A DNA stretch of 64,000 nucleotides from Sediminibacillus halophilus (GTDB taxonomy: Bacteria > Bacillota > Bacilli > Bacillales > Amphibacillaceae): the NCBI RefSeq assembly GCF_900103695.1, contig NZ_FNHF01000002.1, positions 496,001 through 560,000 on the forward strand, in the 5' to 3' direction. The position numbers were made by a program, and so were the translations under genes. The notes under the pieces were generated by a model, which saw only the letters and a program-made list of their open reading frames with translations, made no database searches and had not been told where the DNA came from. Of the stretch, positions 33,501 to 41,796 are shown piece by piece (positions within the stretch are counted from its first letter, which is position 1; every line of letters begins with the position of its first letter).

Positions 33501-35038
33501 TCCGTGATCAGGATGGTATAGTGCGGTGAAAAATAAATTTTTTCCCTGTTGTTGTTCCCTTTTTCATCGAGGGCCTGCTTGCGCTCCTTCAACACCTGAT
33601 AAAGGGAATGGAGCACCTGGTCACGAGAGCGCTCATGATAGACAAATCCTCGTACATTGACATCGCGGACACTTGCATGGGGAAGCCAGCGCATCCAATC
33701 CCATTTTTCTTTTTCTTCTTCCGGAAAAATCGTGACAAACTGCAAATCATGGTAGCTGTGAAACAAGGAAAGCTGCATGACCATCAGCTGAAGCTGTTCC
33801 AGAACAAGCGGACGCTGCCCGATATAACCGACCGGACCTTTCATCAACGATGCCGGCACTGGGACGTCTTTCAATTTTTGGTATTGGGACAGCAAATGCC
33901 GGGCTTCATCGACCAGCTCATCTTTTTCCTGGGTGAATTCTTCTTCATTGAATTCAATCGAAAAGCTCGTATCTACTTCGCCGAGCCCCGTCCGGTAATT
34001 TAAGAAATCATGATGGTAAATCGTTTTTTCGTAAATGCGGGCCTTCACTCCGATGGCCATGTCGCGGATTTCTTCCACGCTTGGGTAATGGTAGGTCAAA
34101 GCATGGCGCTGCTCCTCCGTCGCAGCGTACAGCTCCTTCGTCTTTCGCTGCAAATAGGCTTTGTAGCTTGCTTCCCGTTCCTTCATGTCGGCATTGTACT
34201 TTTTCACATTCTTGATGTAGGATGTGACCGAGAAAATAATGGTGACGACCGTGACCGAAAGCATGACCATGATGTAAATGCCCCGTGGTTGAACCAGGGA
34301 AATCAGCACCAGAGCAACAACCATGACAAGCGGAGGCACAATCGTACGTGCCAGCTGTTCACTCGGCTTGGAAGGTTTGTTGGATGGCTTGGCGATGGTA
34401 CGCTTTTCCTCTGGTTCCCTGTAGATAATCCGGGGAGAACGATGGTAGTCCGGATACTCTTCCGTATAAGGAGTGGCGACATGAACCAATTCCACCAATT
34501 TAGACGTGAAGCGCTGCCTGGGGGCAGTGATTTGGATTTCATTTTCATTGATGGAAAACAAAAAGCCGTCAATAAATAGCTGATCTCCCGGCAGGATAAC
34601 CGCATGTTCGCTTCCGCCGGCAAAATTGTGATAAACATTCCCCGCGGAAACTTCCAAAGCAAATGCGCCATTCTCCGGTAATCTTTTTAGCACAAAATCG
34701 GTTTCCGATTGACACAGTGTGATGTCATCATAAGCATGGGGGCCGAAAGTAAGGGTATCCTTACCCGCTATGTCGAATACATGCACAGCATCCGTATCGA
34801 GAAGAAAAGCATCGAGCTGCTCGTCAGCAACTTGAATGGACACATGCTCATCAACTTTGTTTCCTTCAATGGTGCATCGGTTTCCATCCCATTCCACTGA
34901 CAGGGATCGTTCCATCTCCGGAAATGCAAGCGCATCGGACCAATCCGGTCCGATTGTCACCTGTTTGGCTGCCGATTCGTGTAAATGGCATTTATGTAAT
35001 TGTTGCTGATAGGTAACCATAAGTAGTTTTTCCGCCAT
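30500..35038 (-). CDS. essC: T7SS ATPase EssC (FtsK/SpoIIIE family)
   Basis: Membrane-bound motor of 1512 aa, the usual EssC/YukBA size. Two N-terminal FHA-like beta domains (about residues 1-180) precede a pair of membrane helices (PLVMVVALVLISLVQPRGIY, then IMVMLSVTVVTIIFSVTSYI, about 235-275). The first FtsK domain has Walker A AGTTGSGKSE near 670 and Walker B VAFLLIDYKGGG. The second has Walker A SSPGYGKSTF near 1015 and HVYLLDFGTNGLLPLKKL. The third is degenerate (LGDNMDGIEQ near 1300), as in other EssC proteins. It drives export of EsxA and toxins. The variable C-terminal part of EssC is known to match strain-specific substrates, and the genes just downstream are indeed toxin partners. 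Confidence 0.97.
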   Translation of the reverse strand: MAEKLLMVTYQQQLHKCHLHESAAKQVTIGPDWSDALAFPEMERSLSVEWDGNRCTIEGNKVDEHVSIQVADEQLDAFLLDTDAVHVFDIAGKDTLTFGPHAYDDITLCQSETDFVLKRLPENGAFALEVSAGNVYHNFAGGSEHAVILPGDQLFIDGFLFSINENEIQITAPRQRFTSKLVELVHVATPYTEEYPDYHRSPRIIYREPEEKRTIAKPSNKPSKPSEQLARTIVPPLVMVVALVLISLVQPRGIYIMVMLSVTVVTIIFSVTSYIKNVKKYNADMKEREASYKAYLQRKTKELYAATEEQRHALTYHYPSVEEIRDMAIGVKARIYEKTIYHHDFLNYRTGLGEVDTSFSIEFNEEEFTQEKDELVDEARHLLSQYQKLKDVPVPASLMKGPVGYIGQRPLVLEQLQLMVMQLSLFHSYHDLQFVTIFPEEEKEKWDWMRWLPHASVRDVNVRGFVYHERSRDQVLHSLYQVLKERKQALDEKGNNNREKIYFSPHYTILITDEKMILDHTIMEFFNEDPSDLGVSLVFVQDVMHALPEHVKTVIDIRDANNGTIVLEEGELVNKHFSPDHFPQGFDKEEVSRALAPINHLQNLKNSIPESVTFLEMYGVDKVSELAIAQRWIKNETYKSLVVPLGLRGKEDIVQLNLHEKAHGPHGLVAGTTGSGKSEIIQSYILSLGVNFHPHEVAFLLIDYKGGGMANLFRNLPHLVGTITNLDRAQSMRALASIKAELQKRQRLFGEHNVNHINQYQKLFKQGEASEPMPHLFLISDEFAELKSEQPDFMKELVSTARIGRSLGIHLILATQKPSGVVDDQIWSNSKFKLALKVQNEGDSNEILKTPDAAEITLPGRAYLQVGNNEIYELFQSAWSGADYVPDKEDHEFVDTTIYAINELGQYDILTEDLSGLDNKQDIEKTPTELDAVIDYIAEYTEAQQIEQLPRPWLPPLPESIKAADLHPVNYEEEWQKPKTALQATIGLLDQPELQSQSPLTLNLGKDGHAAVFSSPGYGKSTFLQTVVMDLVRQHNPEQLHVYLLDFGTNGLLPLKKLPHVADTILIDEEEKVGKLVRLLSASMKERKQKLSKYGVANMEMYEKASGDNVPNTVIVIDNYDSVREADFSDEFEKLVTQIAREGASIGIHLVISAGRQSAMKMPLLSNIKTQIPLYLIEPTEARSIVGKTDIEIEEIPGRGLIKLEDPALFQTMLPAEGEETLEVIDAIQQTAKEMDEHWQGERPEEIPMVPERLAYEDFIKRSKTQKLISEGGIPFAVDFEAVEPVALDVEKDQNTLVLGDNMDGIEQTFLTILTSMSANEHIDIGLIDNASLRFAAHKQHTNIYADGEISMEEIAGQLQQLFEAREDAFREIQSSTGGQATVNDFLEEIRPMIVLVTDASHVIDSMSLTTQTTIAKLMENGPRMGIHFVIGAVHSAIDRLYDDVTQAIKKQKNGVLLSRITDQNILEVANRPYREPSLEAYEAYYIQQGKSEKIKVAAPLIKRSEKDVMVF

Positions 35039-35083
35039 CTTGTTTCTCCCTCTCTAACCCGTTTGCAATTGGAACACATTACA

Positions 35084-36382
35084 TCATTCGTCTTTGTTTT
35101 CTGTTTGTTCTTGTGAAGTTTCGTTTTTCTTTTGTTCCTCTTGCTCACTTTCCGTATCGTTCGCTGGTTGTTCTTCTGATTCGGCATCTGTATTGTCCTG
35201 AATAGCGTCGCCGGCTTCATCCGCATCCAAATTGTACTCTTCACGATAGCGATTCAGCTCATCCTGCAATTCATTGACCAGTTCATCCCGTTCCGTTCCG
35301 GATAAATCGGGGTTGTTTTTTGCCTGTTCGATCTTTTTGATCAAGCCATACATGATTAGCTGCGGGTCATCGATATATTTTGCCGTTTCAAGCGCCTGGT
35401 CAAATTCTCCCCGTCCATTGTAAATCCAGTAAAGCAGATAATTCTCATCACTCTTCAAACTGACATTTTTGAGGATTACTTCCTTTTCAGAATCCGATAA
35501 GCTCTCGACATTGATATAGGCATTGGCCAGGATATATTTTGTCTGCTGCGGCAGCTTTTCGGGATCTGCATCTTCCAGCGTCGAAATCACTCCACTGTTG
35601 GAAGAGGCAAGGTATTCACCGTGGGCTGTCAGCAAGTCATCCTGAAAGGGGACTTTCATTAGCCCATAGTAGACAACCGGGACAGCCAACAGTGCAGCAG
35701 CAACAATCATCCCGATGGAAAGCTGCTTGAATAGCTTGAAACGCTTGGTCGGAACCACAGACATCGTCTTTTCCGTTTTATGCTGTTCTTCTTCATAACT
35801 TTCCAGCAGATAGGCATGAAGCTGTTCCAAATCATCTATCTCGCTCACTTTCCGTTGAAAATCGGTTTCTTTCACATCCTTCAAAGAACCGTTATACAGC
35901 TGGTTATAATCATATTTTTTGGAAAACAGGCCAATGATAAAGCACTTATATTGCTTCAAAAACGCACTTTCTTCCATTTCATACGGCGGTACCAATCCGC
36001 GGATTCCCCGGTAGACGACGACAGGCATAAGATTGTCATCAAATACCACATTGTCCGGATGCAGAAAAAATGTAATTCTAGTAGATAGATAACGTTCCAG
36101 TTTTCCTAGATTGCATAGAAGTCTTAATTTTTCGTTCCGCTGTAGCCTCAGAATTTTCTTCCACTGTTTTCTTCTGCTGTCCACTTGGAAATCAAACTGA
36201 AATGCATCCGCTTCTTCCTCGATTGTCAACGGACAAAAGTATTCGGAAGGCTGCAGCATCAAATCCATCTGCCGGATATCTTTTACATTTGTTTGGGATT
36301 TCGGCAGTTTCAAATGCCAGCTGTTCTTTTCTATCACAATGGGAAGTGAAAGCTGCTCAAATTGTAATGTCTTTTCCTTCAT
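35084..36382 (-). CDS. essB: T7SS membrane protein EssB (YukC)
   Basis: Protein of 432 aa. The N-terminal half is the pseudokinase-like domain (LSLPIVIEKNSWHLKLPKSQ; TFFLHPDNVVFDDNLMPVVV; IRGLVPPYEMEESAFLKQYK). One membrane helix is at about residues 220-242 (IGMIVAAALLAVPVVYYGLM). The extracellular part (GEYLASSNSGVISTLEDADP; YILANAYINVESLSDSEKEV) is typical. The C-terminal ~45 residues form a very acidic, Glu/Gln/Asn-rich tail, longer than strictly needed. EssB scaffolds the T7SS membrane complex with EssC. It lies between esaB and essC in standard order. Confidence 0.95.
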   Translation of the reverse strand: MKEKTLQFEQLSLPIVIEKNSWHLKLPKSQTNVKDIRQMDLMLQPSEYFCPLTIEEEADAFQFDFQVDSRRKQWKKILRLQRNEKLRLLCNLGKLERYLSTRITFFLHPDNVVFDDNLMPVVVYRGIRGLVPPYEMEESAFLKQYKCFIIGLFSKKYDYNQLYNGSLKDVKETDFQRKVSEIDDLEQLHAYLLESYEEEQHKTEKTMSVVPTKRFKLFKQLSIGMIVAAALLAVPVVYYGLMKVPFQDDLLTAHGEYLASSNSGVISTLEDADPEKLPQQTKYILANAYINVESLSDSEKEVILKNVSLKSDENYLLYWIYNGRGEFDQALETAKYIDDPQLIMYGLIKKIEQAKNNPDLSGTERDELVNELQDELNRYREEYNLDADEAGDAIQDNTDAESEEQPANDTESEQEEQKKNETSQEQTENKDE

Positions 36383-36411
36383 ATCGACTGACTCCTTTTG
36401 TCTAGTAACCT

Positions 36412-36669
36412 TTATAATACAAGGAGGATATCTCCGTCCGTGACTGGATAATCACTTACCATATCATCATCAGCAATCAGGAAATCCTTGGTCACTACCT
36501 TGATGCTGCTGCAGGTGTTTTCCTCATACGCTAAATTCAACGTTTCCATCACATACTGGAGCAATTGTTTTACAGACAACTGAGAGGGGATACGAAGATC
36601 GTAAATCCCGCCCCCGTTGATTCGTTTGCTGAAATCCATCGTCACATTGATATGGGTGTCCTTTGCCAT
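36412..36669 (-). CDS. esaB: T7SS ubiquitin-like protein EsaB (YukD)
   Basis: Cytoplasmic protein of 85 aa with a ubiquitin-like fold: INVTMDFSKRINGGGIYDLR, IPSQLSVKQLLQYVMETLNL and VVTKDFLIADDDMVSDYPVT followed by DGDILLVL. The last strand DGDILLVL is the conserved end of YukD proteins. The true N-terminus is probably MAKDTHINVTMDF. It is a small accessory or regulator of the T7SS. Gene order essA-esaB-essB matches other Firmicutes. Confidence 0.92.
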   Translation of the reverse strand: MAKDTHINVTMDFSKRINGGGIYDLRIPSQLSVKQLLQYVMETLNLAYEENTCSSIKVVTKDFLIADDDMVSDYPVTDGDILLVL

Positions 36670-36680
36670 GCTTCAATCTC

Positions 36681-37181
36681 CTAACCAAGTGTTCTCTGCA
36701 TCATGATGTAAAGTCCGCCGGATAACAACAGGCCCGCTCCGGTCAAAGCCATTAACACGGTATTACCAACGCCAGAACTCTCTTCATCTGCTTGTTTTTC
36801 ATCAGCATCCGCCGTTGTGGATGCAGTCACAGAATAAGTCTCTTCGAATAAAACATCTCTGGTAGCATGCAGCGTTGTAACCGGCTCTTCCTCCATTGTG
36901 AATAGCTCTTCCTCTAATGCTTCCATCGATTGATTGCTTTCTTCTTCCACTTGCTTGATGGCTGTGAAGGTTTCTTCCTCAAACAGTTCAGGAAAAACTT
37001 TATCCAATTCTGTTTCCTTATTGGACTGATTCTCCTTTTTCTCCTGTTTAATCCGGTCAACCTTCATTTTTAAAGAGCCATCACTCTCCGCATATACTGC
37101 TGGTGCTGCGTACGTAGTCAGCACCAGCAGTGCGGCAGCTAAAAACAGAGAATGCTTACCCAGCTTCTGCGTCGCTTTCAT
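36681..37181 (-). CDS. essA: T7SS membrane protein EssA
   Basis: Protein of 166 aa. The ATG at 37181, nine bases after AAGGGG, gives MKATQKLGKHSLFLAAALLV and a signal-like first helix; an upstream in-frame ATG at 37220 is less likely. The middle is charged (MKVDRIKQEKKENQSNKETE; VFPELFEEETFTAIKQVEEE), and the C-terminus ends in a membrane helix (VGNTVLMALTGAGLLLSGGL). Two helices with a soluble middle match EssA (about 150 aa). The gene overlaps the end of esaA by 26 bases, so translation is likely coupled. Confidence 0.85.
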   Translation of the reverse strand: MKATQKLGKHSLFLAAALLVLTTYAAPAVYAESDGSLKMKVDRIKQEKKENQSNKETELDKVFPELFEEETFTAIKQVEEESNQSMEALEEELFTMEEEPVTTLHATRDVLFEETYSVTASTTADADEKQADEESSGVGNTVLMALTGAGLLLSGGLYIMMQRTLG

Positions 37182-40100
37182 CGTCCATGTCCCCTTCATT
37201 GTCTGCACGATGCAGGACAAATAAATTTGCTAAAGCTCCCAGCACAGCTATTCCGATAATGATAAACAATGACAATTGATAATTAGCTGTATCCTGCCAA
37301 ACTTCCAGCAGCAGGGATTCAACGTAATGGAGCGGCGAGTAAGTTTTCAAATAGTCGATGCCCGCCACACCGGAACCAAAGGCATTTTTACCAAAAAGAT
37401 ACAGACTTAATACCATAAGAAGGAGGAACATCCCAATCATTTTCAACTGTCTTAACAAGTATGTCGCAAGCAGCAGCATGCCAGTTATCAGGAGAATAAT
37501 GATTCCTGTGAGTAATAGTAGGGCTTTATCTGTCAATCCCATCGAGTAGCCGGAAACAACACCGATGACAAGTCCTTCCAGGACCCCAATTCCAGCGGTA
37601 ACCAGTGTGATCGGGGCATTCAAGCCGGCCAGTGTTTTTTCTGCTTCAAATGCATTTGCTTCACGGCGTTTCTGGTTGATTGTCGAGATGACATAAGCAG
37701 TGAACAAAACGACGATAAAGCAAATCAACACAAGGTAATATGGTGTAAAGGTATTTTCCGTTGTTTCAGATCCTATCGACCTTGTCGTACCTTGGTTGCT
37801 TGTTTGGACCGGATTGGACAGAAACTCATACAACTCTTCATTCTGTCTGTCCCCGACTCTGCTGTTTGCCAGCACACCTTGGAAATTCTCGGAGAATTCC
37901 TGGTCCGCCAGCAGCTTATTTGTCATGTCGACGGACAAAGTCTCCGCCTGGCTCACCAAGTCCGTACCGCTTTCCTGAATCGTGTCCGCCTGCTCATCGA
38001 TTTGATCGAATGTGTCATATACCGTTTCAGCGGAATTCAGGTTGCCCTGCGCCTGCTCGGAAAGGCTTTGACTAGCTGTAATCAGGGGCTGAAACTCTTG
38101 ATCAAGTGCCATAATCGCTGTTTGTTCTTCTTCTTGATTGGTTTGCAGCTGCTTATTGGATTCCAGTAGCTGCAAGCTGTTTTCCCGCCATGCTTCAACG
38201 TCGGCCAATGTTGAAGCAAGATTCTTGTTAAGTCTCTCTGCCTCTTCAGCAGTCTGATTGATACGTTCAACTAGTTTGTCAGCGTTCTGTTTGGCCTGTT
38301 GAACTTGGGTCTGATAGGCAGTTATTCTGCTATGCAGGTTATCCCAAGGCTGCTGGATTTCTGCTGCGACATCGTCCACAATTTTTCCGACGATATAGTC
38401 TTTTAGCAGCGTTTTGATATCTTTTTCATTGAATAAATAATAAAGCGATCTGTCTTTGGCCTCCTCGGCCCATTCTGCCAGTGACTTGTCGTCCAGCTTA
38501 TTTCTCAAGTCAGGAGCACCCATATTCAGACCGAAGTACGTCTCATAAGTAGCAAACAACCGCTGATACGGTTTGATGGAACTGTCGACAGCATTGATAA
38601 GATTTTGCGTGGCGCTGTCAGCCTCCTCGAGTGGTGTCATGACTTTATGAGAAACACGGTTGTTCGTGATGGTCACTTTTTCAACAGGCGGTTCTTCTAT
38701 TGGTGGGTCTTCGTCTGTTGGTTCTTCTGGAGGTGTTCCCTCGTCATCTGAACCATCGCCACCTGGAGGGTCATCGCTACCATCACCACCTGGTTCTGCA
38801 CCCCCTGTGTCTCCGCTTCCAGAGTCATCGTTATTTCCTCCGTCATCCGTACCTCCAGAACCGTCTGTGTCATCGGCTGTTCCATCTGCATTAGTAGAAG
38901 TTGGCTCATTTGTTTGTTCTGTTTGTTCCCCAGTCGCTTCTGGAGATGAATCAGGATTTTCTGTGCTGGTATTTGCAACCAGAGGTGTCTCTGGAATTTC
39001 AATCATTGCTGTATCTGTGGCCTCGATTTGTTCCTTTTTCGTATTTCGGTAGTGTAATTTCCAGCTCCAAGGAATTGGTTGGAAAATATCGATTTGGCTA
39101 TTCTTGTCTTTCAATAGAAGCTTTACATTTACTGTAAACGTTCCTTCGTTTGGCTCAAGAGTAATTTCTTTGCCTTCCTGATAATCTTGAGTGAAATCTA
39201 TATCCTCTACTACTAATCGATCCACAGAGTATTTATCCTGAACTTTGTCAGGAATATTCAGTTCAAACGTTGCAAGCTCCTCTTCATCGTAACTTTCTAC
39301 GTTCTCAATCTCGACCGTATCCGTCATGGTCAAGCCATAGTAATACAGATTGTCCTTAAGAGCCCTCATTTTGTGAGACAATATGTCCCCTACGTTATTT
39401 TTCGGATCCGTATAATCGATTTCTTCGTTGTACTTTTTGGTCACAGCGATGACATTTTTTATATCCGTAACCGTCTGAGGTGGGAGTCCTTCCCCGCCAA
39501 AATCATCTTCAACAAGTGAAGGCAGCTGTGCTATTTGTTCGCTTATGTAATCTTTTGCCTTCTGATCCGGATTTTCGAAAAGTTTATTGATATTCAACTC
39601 CTCATCTTTTCTGAATGCAGATGCAAGAATACCGTCCAGCTGTGCTTTAACCTTTCCGGTAAAACCATTCTCATTTTCTGGATTTAGCCTGCTTTCGATT
39701 TCGAGCTGTGTCGCTTCGACCTTCGCCAGTGATTCCTTCAAATGCCTCTGCAGGGCAGCAGCTCCCAATTTGATATTATTTGTCGGCGCTTGTGGAACAC
39801 TTTGCCGGCTGAGCATAAAAGTAGTGACCGGCGGTTCCTCTGTCTGACTGTTGTCCTGCTGTGCAAACTGGTTATTGATGTTGATATTGGCCTGCTTCAA
39901 ATTATCTAACTGTTGCTCGACGTCATATTGGTTCAATGATTCGTCAAACTGATTGATAGATTGAGAGAAATCGAGCGTTTGTGAGCCGTTTTTTTCTGCC
40001 AACTGGAAGACATCCTGCATTCCTGATCGGTAATTCTCATCCAGTTCGGTGTTTTCTGCAAGCTGTGTTTCAAAATCCTTCACTAGATCCTGGAAACCTG

Positions 40101-40764
40101 TGAAACTTTCTTTTGAAATCTGGGTATTGTCTTTTATTGCCCCAAATTGATTCGTATAGTTTTCCAGCGGGGTGTGGATTTCCGTATTAAACGTTTGTGT
40201 ATATACTGCCTGTTTCGAAATAATTTCTCCAATGTTATCTTGAGCATTTTGCAAGTTGCCGACGATGCTGGCAAAGTACACATCGATAATTCGGCGGTTG
40301 AAATCGTTCAGTATATTACTTGCCGTTTTTTCCGCTTCTGTTTTTATTTGTTCGTTGTCCGAGGCATTGATTTTATAATTCAGGACAACTTGTTCGGGGT
40401 TTTCCGACTCGATGGAAAGAGCTTTTTCGGAAAAATCATCCGGGATGACAATCATCATATCGTATGTATTGCGTTCCAGACCGCTTTCTGCCACTCCACG
40501 GCTGACAACAAACCAGTCGTGGTCTTCCCGGTTATTGATACTTTCCACAAACGCATCACCAAAAGCCAGTGCTTCTCCACTCAATGAAGCACCCTTGTCT
40601 TCATTGACCAGAGCAATGGCCATTCTTTGTGTATTCTCTGTTTCTTTTGTTTCCGACTCTGCCGTCTGCCTGTTCAATGCCAGGTAGGATAAGCTTGAAC
40701 CGAGGATTAGGATTAAGAGTAAAAATAATAACCAGTGTTTATCGAGTTTTTTCATATGGGACAT
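37156..40764 (-). CDS. esaA: T7SS membrane protein EsaA (YueB-like)
   Basis: Protein of 1202 aa with one N-terminal membrane helix (HWLLFLLLILILGSSLSYLA, residues 9-28), a very large extracellular region, and five C-terminal helices from about residue 1010 (YYLVLICFIVVLFTAYVIST; LLLLTGIIILLITGMLLLAT). The YhgE/Pip N-terminal text IALVNEDKGASLSGEALAFG is present. Coiled-coil segments occur near 150-260 and 800-950. Residues about 620-700 form a Gly/Asp/Ser/Pro/Glu-rich low-complexity linker. YueB is the SPP1 phage receptor in Bacillus subtilis, so the extracellular part may be phage-exposed. It is second after esxA in the T7SS unit. Confidence 0.95.
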   Translation of the reverse strand: MSHMKKLDKHWLLFLLLILILGSSLSYLALNRQTAESETKETENTQRMAIALVNEDKGASLSGEALAFGDAFVESINNREDHDWFVVSRGVAESGLERNTYDMMIVIPDDFSEKALSIESENPEQVVLNYKINASDNEQIKTEAEKTASNILNDFNRRIIDVYFASIVGNLQNAQDNIGEIISKQAVYTQTFNTEIHTPLENYTNQFGAIKDNTQISKESFTGFQDLVKDFETQLAENTELDENYRSGMQDVFQLAEKNGSQTLDFSQSINQFDESLNQYDVEQQLDNLKQANININNQFAQQDNSQTEEPPVTTFMLSRQSVPQAPTNNIKLGAAALQRHLKESLAKVEATQLEIESRLNPENENGFTGKVKAQLDGILASAFRKDEELNINKLFENPDQKAKDYISEQIAQLPSLVEDDFGGEGLPPQTVTDIKNVIAVTKKYNEEIDYTDPKNNVGDILSHKMRALKDNLYYYGLTMTDTVEIENVESYDEEELATFELNIPDKVQDKYSVDRLVVEDIDFTQDYQEGKEITLEPNEGTFTVNVKLLLKDKNSQIDIFQPIPWSWKLHYRNTKKEQIEATDTAMIEIPETPLVANTSTENPDSSPEATGEQTEQTNEPTSTNADGTADDTDGSGGTDDGGNNDDSGSGDTGGAEPGGDGSDDPPGGDGSDDEGTPPEEPTDEDPPIEEPPVEKVTITNNRVSHKVMTPLEEADSATQNLINAVDSSIKPYQRLFATYETYFGLNMGAPDLRNKLDDKSLAEWAEEAKDRSLYYLFNEKDIKTLLKDYIVGKIVDDVAAEIQQPWDNLHSRITAYQTQVQQAKQNADKLVERINQTAEEAERLNKNLASTLADVEAWRENSLQLLESNKQLQTNQEEEQTAIMALDQEFQPLITASQSLSEQAQGNLNSAETVYDTFDQIDEQADTIQESGTDLVSQAETLSVDMTNKLLADQEFSENFQGVLANSRVGDRQNEELYEFLSNPVQTSNQGTTRSIGSETTENTFTPYYLVLICFIVVLFTAYVISTINQKRREANAFEAEKTLAGLNAPITLVTAGIGVLEGLVIGVVSGYSMGLTDKALLLLTGIIILLITGMLLLATYLLRQLKMIGMFLLLMVLSLYLFGKNAFGSGVAGIDYLKTYSPLHYVESLLLEVWQDTANYQLSLFIIIGIAVLGALANLFVLHRADNEGDMDDESDAEAG

Positions 40765-40790
40765 CTCCTACTAAACCATTTGTGATGGGC

Positions 40791-40911
40791 GTTCAAAAAG
40801 TCATCGAGTCACCGGAGTATTAAAAGCACTCCGATTTTCTGGAGGTTTCAACATAGAAGTATAATTCGCGGTATAGCCGGGAACCGGCCAAATCTACGTG
40901 GCTCTTTGAAC
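40791..40911. repeat. 121-bp non-coding segment with inverted ends (MITE-like)
   Basis: It begins GTTCAAAAAG and ends CTCTTTGAAC, nearly perfect inverted ends (nine of ten). Inside are short inverted pieces such as CCGGGAACCGG and CGGAGT/ACTCCG. It lies between esaA and the hairpin after esxA, with no reading frame. No clear target duplication was seen. Confidence 0.4.
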
Positions 40912-40949
40912 AACTCTGCAATTTTCTTAGACTTATAGATACTGACAAG

Positions 40950-40985
40950 ATTTGAGCTGCACAACAACCGCCGTGCAGCTCATCT
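40950..40985 (-). terminator. Hairpin after esxA
   Basis: Minus-strand arms GAGCTGCAC/GTGCAGCTC with a ten-base loop, but no strong T run follows. It probably acts as a partial terminator or mRNA stabiliser so that EsxA is made in excess. Confidence 0.65.
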
Positions 40986-41001
40986 CAGGGAGGTCAGAAT
41001 C

Positions 41002-41298
41002 TTATCTAAGCCCGAAGTTTTGTGATAGGGCCTCATCTTGTTGCGCCACAGCCTCAGCCGTTTTGGTCAATTGCATCTCAATATCTTGCATTAATTGGGA
41101 AAAATCCTGCACCTTTGGTTTCAATTCTCTGAATTGATCGTCGAAGCGTTCAAAGGCACGGCCTTCCCATTCTCCCCGAAGCTCTTCCTGTAAATTCGTC
41201 AAATCTCTCAAGATTTGCTCGATTTGCTGTGAGCTTTGACCATATCTTTTTGCTCTTGCCTGCAGTTGATCAGGCGTCATACGAATTTGTCCTGCCAT
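41002..41298 (-). CDS. esxA: WXG100 secreted protein EsxA (YukE)
   Basis: Protein of 98 aa. The ATG at 41298 is nine bases after GGGAG and gives MAGQIRMTPDQLQARAKRYG, the standard YukE N-terminus. The W-E-G turn is in LRGEWEGRAFERFDDQF, with helices on both sides and the end TAEAVAQQDEALSQNFGLR. It is the principal T7SS substrate and secretion partner. It is the first gene of the T7SS unit, with a palindromic operator-like site about 150 bases upstream and a hairpin after it. Confidence 0.95.
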   Translation of the reverse strand: MAGQIRMTPDQLQARAKRYGQSSQQIEQILRDLTNLQEELRGEWEGRAFERFDDQFRELKPKVQDFSQLMQDIEMQLTKTAEAVAQQDEALSQNFGLR

Positions 41299-41449
41299 AC
41301 ATCTCATCTCCCTTTAAATTGTAGTTTCAGTCGAAGGGTTGAAAGTAAAAATTTGTTATGTGTCTGCTCCTTCTTACTTAAGGCTAATGAACCAATATTT
41401 TACTGTCAACTGACTGTCTGTCATTTTTTGAAAATTGATATTTTGGTAC

Positions 41450-41471
41450 TACATTTTCCATGGAAAATGTA
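41450..41471. promoter_or_regulatory. Perfect 22-bp palindrome upstream of esxA
   Basis: Half-site TACATTTTCCA followed by its exact reverse complement, centred at 41460/41461; flanking TTGGT and ACCAA extend the symmetry with a two-base offset. It lies in the gap between divergent esxA and the MFS gene and is a good operator candidate. Confidence 0.6.
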
Positions 41472-41747
41472 ACCAATTTTATTTTTATAGGTAAAACTAC
41501 CCTTGAAAAAATCAGGCTAAAATGCCCATTATAGGCATATTTAGTTATTAGCCTAACCTCTTGAATTAAAGAATTTTGACATCGAATAGTCCATTAGCCC
41601 AGACGTAAAATTTCCAGTTATTATTACCTGTATTTTTATGTCGTTAAAGAGATGGAGAATCGGGGATATTTGTTGATTGGAAGGAGTAAATATATTTTTG
41701 CCTTCGCTACTCTTCTAGGGCATAAGCATATCTATTCCCATATTGCC

Positions 41748-41776
41748 AAACTCGTGTATAATTATATTTCGAGTTT
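41748..41776. promoter_or_regulatory. Inverted repeat over the likely -10 box of the MFS gene
   Basis: AAACTCG and CGAGTTT flank a 15-base centre that contains TATAAT. It ends 20 bases before the MFS start codon. The overlap suggests repressor control; no matching -35 box was clear. Confidence 0.45.
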
Positions 41777-41796
41777 CGAAAGAAAGGGAGATCTGC

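Noticed and set aside
38660-39052. Plus-strand Ser/Pro-rich open frames opposite esaA
   Set aside because: They mirror the low-complexity Gly/Asp linker of EsaA and have no start signals.
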